DNA of 64,000 bases, taken from NCBI RefSeq assembly GCF_052065695.1, contig NZ_JBQHTM010000003.1, positions 50,475 to 114,474 on the forward strand, read 5' to 3'. Position 1 is the stretch's first letter; each line of letters opens with the position of its first letter. This stretch comes from Intestinimonas sp052065695. Lineage in GTDB: Bacteria > Bacillota > Clostridia > Oscillospirales > Oscillospiraceae. Shown here piece by piece: positions 59,943 to 64,000 of this stretch. The notes beneath the pieces are model-generated. The model worked only from the letters and a program-made list of their open reading frames with translations, ran no database searches and had not been told where the DNA came from. The position numbers were made by a program, and so were the translations under genes.

Positions 59943-61663
59943 TCTTTCACAAGTTCATTCAGCGGGATAAAGCCCACAAGGTCATAGGAAATGCGGATGT
60001 TCTGCCGCCGCTTGCCGCTGCTCTTGTCAGGGGCTTCAATGTAGATCGCCTTGACAAGTTCCCGAAGAGCGTAAGGGGTAAGCTCCTGCAAATCCTCATA
60101 TTTGTGTACCCGCTGGATAAACTGCTCCAAGTTTTCAATCTGTCGTTCCTGTACTTCAATTTCCTGCTGTAAGCTCTGAATTTCCACTTTGAGTTGCGTC
60201 TGCTCATCCTCATAAGTCTTGCTCATCATAGAGAACCGTTCATCCGTGATACGCCCTGCCACATTGTCCTCATAGATGCGGATAAACAGGCGGTCAAGTT
60301 CCGTCAACCGTTTTTCGGCCTGTGCCAGACGCTTTCTGTGTCCACGGATGGCTTCCTCGCTGGACAGGCGGAGCTTTTGCTCCATGACCTCCCGGAAGTG
60401 CTTCTCATACCGTGTCACATAGAAAATGACCGCTTTCATGTGCATCCAGACCAAATCTTCCAGAACAACCGCCCGGATGAAGTGAGCCGAACAGCTTCCC
60501 GTGTTGCTGCGGTAGTTAGCGCATATAAAGTGATCCTGCCGCTTCTCAAAGTAGTTGGTGGTGCAGTACCGCATTTTCGCTCCGCAGTCGGCACAGTAGA
60601 CCATGCCAGAGAACAGACTACTTTTGCCCGTTTTCGTTCTGCGGTGACGCTGCTGCCGGATCTCCTGCACCTTGTCAAAGACTTCCTGCTCGATGATCGC
60701 CGGATGGGTGTCGTAGAAAACCGCCTGATTTTCAAGGGGCGTTTCCCGCTGCTTCTTGTCCCAGATCGAATTGGTGTAGGTCTTGAAATTGACCGTACAG
60801 CCTGTGTATTCCCGCCGTTCCAGAATGTGGACAACGGTATTGGTGTTCCAATGGTAGGGATTAGCGGTTTCCGGGCTTGGAGTCTTGATGCCGATCTGCC
60901 GCTTATATGCGGTGGGATTCAGAACCTTTTCCTCCTGCAAGAGCTTGGCGATCTGCATCGGCCCCCGGCCCTCCATGCACAGCATGAAGATACGCCTCAC
61001 TACCATTGCCGCCGCTTCGTCCACGATCCATTTCGTTTTGTCCTCCGGGTTTTTACGATAACCGAACGGAACATTGGTTGTCAGGGGTACACCACGCTCG
61101 CCCTTTGCTTTCTGCACAGCCCGGATTTTGCGGCTGGTGTCCTTGGCGAAAAACTCGTTAAACCAGTTTTTGATACCGGCAATATCGCTGTCTGTGCTGT
61201 TGGGGTCGATGGTGTCAAAGTGGTCGTTGATGGCAATATATCGCACATTGTATTTCGGAAAAGTGAAGTTGATATAAAGCCCGGTCAGCGAAGAATTTCG
61301 TCCCAGTCTGGATAGGTCTTTGGTGATACAGACTGCCACCCGTCCCGCTTCGATCTCCGCAAGCATGGCTTGGAAGCCAGGGCGGTCATAGTTCGTGCCG
61401 CTGTATCCGTCGTCCACGAAAAAGGTCGGGTTAGGAAAGCGATTCTCTTTAGCGTACTGGAGCAGGATCATTTTTTGATTCTGTATGGAGTTCGATTCAT
61501 CCTCTTTGCCGCCGTTTTTATTCATATCCTCTACGGAAAGGCGACAATAGAGTGCGGTGATTTTGTCAGTTGCCCGTAACATTTCTGTTTCCTCCTTCAA
61601 AGGGGCAACTGCCAGTACAGGATTGGTTGCTTCTATTGTACCAAGAGTCTGTGAATTTGTCAT
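59930..61663 (-). CDS. Large serine recombinase of element 3
   Basis: 577 residues. The resolvase domain ITALYCRLSVEDMNKNGG (Ser43 from this start) is followed by DESNSIQNQKM, DDGYSGTNYDRPGFQAMLAE and TKDLSRLGRNSSLTGLY. Zinc ribbon CADCGAKMRYC ... SNTGSC, coiled coil and DUF4368-type end follow. The start at 61663 overlaps the stop of the preceding gene (ATGA), supporting it despite an N-terminus about 25 residues longer than usual. Confidence 0.94.
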   Translation of the reverse strand: MTNSQTLGTIEATNPVLAVAPLKEETEMLRATDKITALYCRLSVEDMNKNGGKEDESNSIQNQKMILLQYAKENRFPNPTFFVDDGYSGTNYDRPGFQAMLAEIEAGRVAVCITKDLSRLGRNSSLTGLYINFTFPKYNVRYIAINDHFDTIDPNSTDSDIAGIKNWFNEFFAKDTSRKIRAVQKAKGERGVPLTTNVPFGYRKNPEDKTKWIVDEAAAMVVRRIFMLCMEGRGPMQIAKLLQEEKVLNPTAYKRQIGIKTPSPETANPYHWNTNTVVHILERREYTGCTVNFKTYTNSIWDKKQRETPLENQAVFYDTHPAIIEQEVFDKVQEIRQQRHRRTKTGKSSLFSGMVYCADCGAKMRYCTTNYFEKRQDHFICANYRSNTGSCSAHFIRAVVLEDLVWMHMKAVIFYVTRYEKHFREVMEQKLRLSSEEAIRGHRKRLAQAEKRLTELDRLFIRIYEDNVAGRITDERFSMMSKTYEDEQTQLKVEIQSLQQEIEVQERQIENLEQFIQRVHKYEDLQELTPYALRELVKAIYIEAPDKSSGKRRQNIRISYDLVGFIPLNELVKEETA

Positions 61664-62022
61664 TCGGAATCCTCCAACTTTTCTGTAAACTTTTCAGCCA
61701 TAATGCGCTCCATTTTTCTGTCCAGCGTTTCTGTCCCGTCATAGCTGCCTGTGACGGAGTAGATCGTGCCACCAATCTCTTTCTGTAAAGTGAACTCCGG
61801 CAGCCAGAAAGCGGATGGATTTTTCACGCAAATGTGTCCGTCCTCATCAAACCAGAAATTGAGTTTGGGATGGTTGGGCGGCAACGGTGCGGGCTTGAAA
61901 TAGGGATCGGGGTTAGAGAAGTAATATTCCTCCGGCTCGGTGTGTTCCTGCTGTTCCCATTCCTCGATTTCCTCCAAAAGTTCCGGGTCGAGTAGGTGTT
62001 CAAATTGCGATTTCTGTTTCAT
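61660..62022 (-). CDS. TnpW-like small protein of element 3
   Basis: 120 residues. A Pro/Asp/Tyr-rich N-terminus (YYFSNPDPYFKPAPLPPNHP) precedes the C-terminal KEIGGTIYSVTGSYDGTETL, DRKMERIMAEKF, the same type of ending as the small proteins before the other two recombinases. RBS CAGGAGG; ATGA overlap with the recombinase. Confidence 0.65.
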   Translation of the reverse strand: MKQKSQFEHLLDPELLEEIEEWEQQEHTEPEEYYFSNPDPYFKPAPLPPNHPKLNFWFDEDGHICVKNPSAFWLPEFTLQKEIGGTIYSVTGSYDGTETLDRKMERIMAEKFTEKLEDSE

Positions 62023-62048
62023 AAGTACCTCCTGATTTTGTGTAAAGA

Positions 62049-63533
62049 TTAGTGTTCGATTTCTTGCTTTTTCTGCCGCACAGCGGCGTTCTGGCGCTCC
62101 TGTTCATGTTGCACCTCATAGATGCTGTAATGGATGGCCCAGAGCTTTTTTGTGTCGGCATACAGGGGCGTAAGCTCCGTCTGCAAATCCCTGTACTCCG
62201 TTTCCAGACGGGCCTTTTCCGCACGCCATGAGGCAGCGGGCAGCTTGCCGTCCACCACCTGTCCTTTCAGTTTGCGCTCAGCCATGTAGAATAGGCGAAG
62301 CGTATCGTCATGCTCGGACTTATACTTCTGGCGGGATTTTTCAAAGCGGATGGTGTTCAGCTTGTCGGCAACGGGCTTTCCAGCTTTGTAGTAATCCGCC
62401 ATGCGAAGCAGCTCGTCCAGTTCCTTGATGCGGGCCTGTTTCCCGAATGCAGACTTTTTCAGCGTGTCGATTTTGCCCTGCATGGTATGCAACGCTGTGT
62501 CCAGATCGTCAGCGGTGTAGAGATGCTTGGATTCCAGATAGCTGACTGCCTCAGACAGCTTTTTCAGATTTGCGATTCTGGCCTTGCCGCTGTATGCGCC
62601 CTTGTTACGGTTGTCATAGTAGGCGGACAGAAGCTCCACCAGCGTCGGCGGCTGGGGCTTGGGAAGCTCGGTTTTGACAGCTTTCAGCCAGTCGATCAGG
62701 GCGGCGATTTTCCATTTTGCCTCCCGGAGCATGGCATTGGTTTTCCTGATCCAGCGGTTGAGATCGCCCTTGTCGGTGCGGATGCCCTTGGCTTCCATCG
62801 CCCGGACGGTTGGTCCCTCATGCTGGGTGGGGATCTGCTCTACCCCCTGACGCTCAAAGCTACGGTGGTCGATGCGGCAATCCAAACCCTTCTCGGCAAA
62901 CTTCTGATTGCACAGATCAGCCCATGCTTGCCGCCAATGCTCTAAGGTGTCGGGACTGCCCCAATCGGTAGTCGGTACAGCATTGAATACATAGTTTCCT
63001 GCTTCGTCACGGATGCGGTTGCCATGCTCGTCCAACAGATATTCCCGCCGCTGCTTGTTGCCCCATTTCCCGTTTGGCAGGATAGGCCGGATGGGACACA
63101 TGACATGAAAATGGGGATTTGAAATGCCGCCGTTCTCCTTGTCGGGGGAATGAACAGAGAAGTCCACCACCATACCCCGGCTCACGAAATTGTCCAATAA
63201 AAATTGCCTTGCGAGCTCGATGTTCTCCTGCATGGAAAACTCGTTCTGCAAAGCAATGTCAAAGCTGTATGCAAGCTGCGCTTTCTTTCCCCGTTCCGCT
63301 CTCTCCACTTCATTCCATAGGGTTTCCCGATCAGCGAAAGAGGGTGGGGCATGGGGCAGCAGCAGGATTTCGGAACAGATTACGCCGCCCTTTTTGGCGT
63401 AGTCGCTGTCCTCACCGTAATACTCGCTGTGCAGCTTTTCGCCGGAGCGATAGGCGGCGGCAGCCACAGCAGACTGTCCGGCGCTGCGCTTGATTTGTGT
63501 GACATGAAAATGATATAGTGCGATACTCAACAC
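62049..63533 (-). CDS. MobA/MobL family relaxase
   Basis: 494 residues of the MobQ-class nuclease family. The N-terminus IALYHFHVTQIKRSAGQSAV, AAAAYRSGEKLHSEYYGE and the histidine motif ISNPHFHVMCPIRPI are diagnostic. Motifs WRQAWADLCNQKF and PTQHEGPTVRAMEAKGI follow, then a long coiled coil. Start GTG at 63533 overlapping the stop of the DUF3847 gene. Confidence 0.92.
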   Translation of the reverse strand: MLSIALYHFHVTQIKRSAGQSAVAAAAYRSGEKLHSEYYGEDSDYAKKGGVICSEILLLPHAPPSFADRETLWNEVERAERGKKAQLAYSFDIALQNEFSMQENIELARQFLLDNFVSRGMVVDFSVHSPDKENGGISNPHFHVMCPIRPILPNGKWGNKQRREYLLDEHGNRIRDEAGNYVFNAVPTTDWGSPDTLEHWRQAWADLCNQKFAEKGLDCRIDHRSFERQGVEQIPTQHEGPTVRAMEAKGIRTDKGDLNRWIRKTNAMLREAKWKIAALIDWLKAVKTELPKPQPPTLVELLSAYYDNRNKGAYSGKARIANLKKLSEAVSYLESKHLYTADDLDTALHTMQGKIDTLKKSAFGKQARIKELDELLRMADYYKAGKPVADKLNTIRFEKSRQKYKSEHDDTLRLFYMAERKLKGQVVDGKLPAASWRAEKARLETEYRDLQTELTPLYADTKKLWAIHYSIYEVQHEQERQNAAVRQKKQEIEH

Positions 63534-63844
63534 CTCTCTTTCTGTTCAGCCCGGTTGTGTTCATTGACCGCTTCCATGAGCAAGCCCTTGACCTCCGGGA
63601 CGGCAAGAGCTTTTTCTGCAAAGGCATAAAACTCAGTTTCGGTCAAAACCTTTGTCAGCGGTACGACGCTTTCAATGGCTGCGCCACGGGTGATAAGGTG
63701 GTGTGCCCGCTTGCGTCGTTCTCCTTTTTCGTAGTAGATGATGCGGTTTTCAAGCTGCTGCTTTTTGTGTTGGAGCTGAGTGAGCTTGCGTTCATTGGCG
63801 GCGAGCTCGGCTTTCAGTTCGGGGACGGTTTTCTGTTTTGGCAT
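63527..63844 (-). CDS. DUF3847-type mobilization accessory protein
   Basis: 105 residues: PKQKTVPELKAELAANERKL, KKQQLENRIIYYEKGERRKR, HHLITRGAAIESVVPLT. The coiled-coil basic N-terminus and position before a MobA/MobL relaxase match the DUF3847 family, thought to help the relaxase at oriT. Start at 63844 after AAAAGGAGGTC; the longer frame upstream lacks support. Confidence 0.8.
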   Translation of the reverse strand: MPKQKTVPELKAELAANERKLTQLQHKKQQLENRIIYYEKGERRKRAHHLITRGAAIESVVPLTKVLTETEFYAFAEKALAVPEVKGLLMEAVNEHNRAEQKERC

Positions 63845-63951
63845 AGCACATGACCTCCTTTTGATGGGATGGATGGGATAAAAAGAGACCGCAAATTGCA
63901 AGTGCAAGCTGGACACCTGCACGGTAGAACTTAGTTAATCAGAGCGTCGGT

Positions 63952-63980
63952 CAGGATGGAAGCCGCTGGCTTCCATCCTG
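63952..63980. repeat. 13-bp perfect inverted repeat upstream of the element 3 mob genes
   Basis: CAGGATGGAAGCC-GCT-GGCTTCCATCCTG. Its place upstream of the mob genes suggests the oriT hairpin of element 3; no nick site could be assigned, and it could instead be a terminator. Confidence 0.45.
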
Positions 63981-64000
63981 GGCGATGCTGCCGCAGCCGG

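Larger units (their letters stand above)
59873..64000 (-). mobile_element. Element 3: mobilizable serine-recombinase element (left part)
   Basis: Runs from just after gpsA to beyond the window. Contents on the minus strand: DUF3847-type protein, MobA/MobL relaxase, TnpW-like protein and large serine recombinase, the last next to the left junction. The exact junction (about 59870-59885) and cargo cannot be fixed because the right end is outside. Confidence 0.85.

Overview
The window looks like a chromosome segment of a GC-rich, endospore-forming gut Clostridium of the order Oscillospirales (Flavonifractor/Lawsonibacter/Intestinimonas-like). This rests on three things: the sporulation sigma factors SigE and SigG at the left end, the pyrH-frr-uppS-cdsA-dxr-rseP-ispG-polC order typical of Clostridia, and GC-rich third codon positions. 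The genus is an inference; no rRNA is present. The core chromosome is interrupted by three mobilizable elements.

Layout. 1-6 kb: sigE, sigG, a YlmC/YmxH-type protein, rpsB, tsf, tRNA-Gly(CCC), a tiny ORF with its own promoter and terminator, and ald. 6.2-17 kb: pyrH, frr, uppS, cdsA, dxr, rseP, ispG and polC (nucleotide and translation functions, isoprenoid and phospholipid synthesis, replication). 17.2-32.3 kb: the histidine operon hisZ-hisG-hisD-hisB-hisH-hisA-hisF-(small ORF)-hisI-hisE. It is broken inside hisG by element 1 (about 18610-26942), a Tn4451-like element with a pMV158-type oriT, MobV relaxase, TnpW-like protein and large serine recombinase. Its AT-rich cargo encodes a spectinomycin-type nucleotidyltransferase, a nucleoside phosphorylase and a P-loop kinase. 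32.5-33.4 kb: ybaK-type and FlK-type thioesterase genes. 33465-49014: element 2. 49-53.2 kb: potABCD. 53.3-59.9 kb: an RluD-type pseudouridine synthase, YceD, rpmF, a DUF512 radical-SAM-like protein, der, plsY and gpsA. From about 59.9 kb to the end: element 3, whose right end lies outside the window.

The most striking content is in element 2. It encodes a 1009-residue protein carrying the motif series of eukaryotic-type RNA-dependent RNA polymerases (QDE-1/RDR family, two-barrel fold): DGVGLIS, FQIRMPYIKG, RNP, GGADYDGD and IGQICN, in the correct order. It is translationally coupled to an unrecognised 290-residue partner. The same element carries an XRE regulator next to a 1708-residue SF1 helicase/PD-(D/E)XK nuclease that resembles anti-phage defence genes. 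Element 2 integrated at the GA centre of a perfect palindrome that is the presumed pot operon terminator; both attB and attP can be rebuilt from the junctions.

Element 1 integrated at a GG core inside hisG. Precise excision would rebuild an in-frame 213-residue HisG, so histidine prototrophy may depend on excision. Elements 1, 2 and 3 use three different relaxase classes (MobV, MobP-like, MobA/MobL), but each has a large serine recombinase immediately preceded by a small TnpW-like gene.
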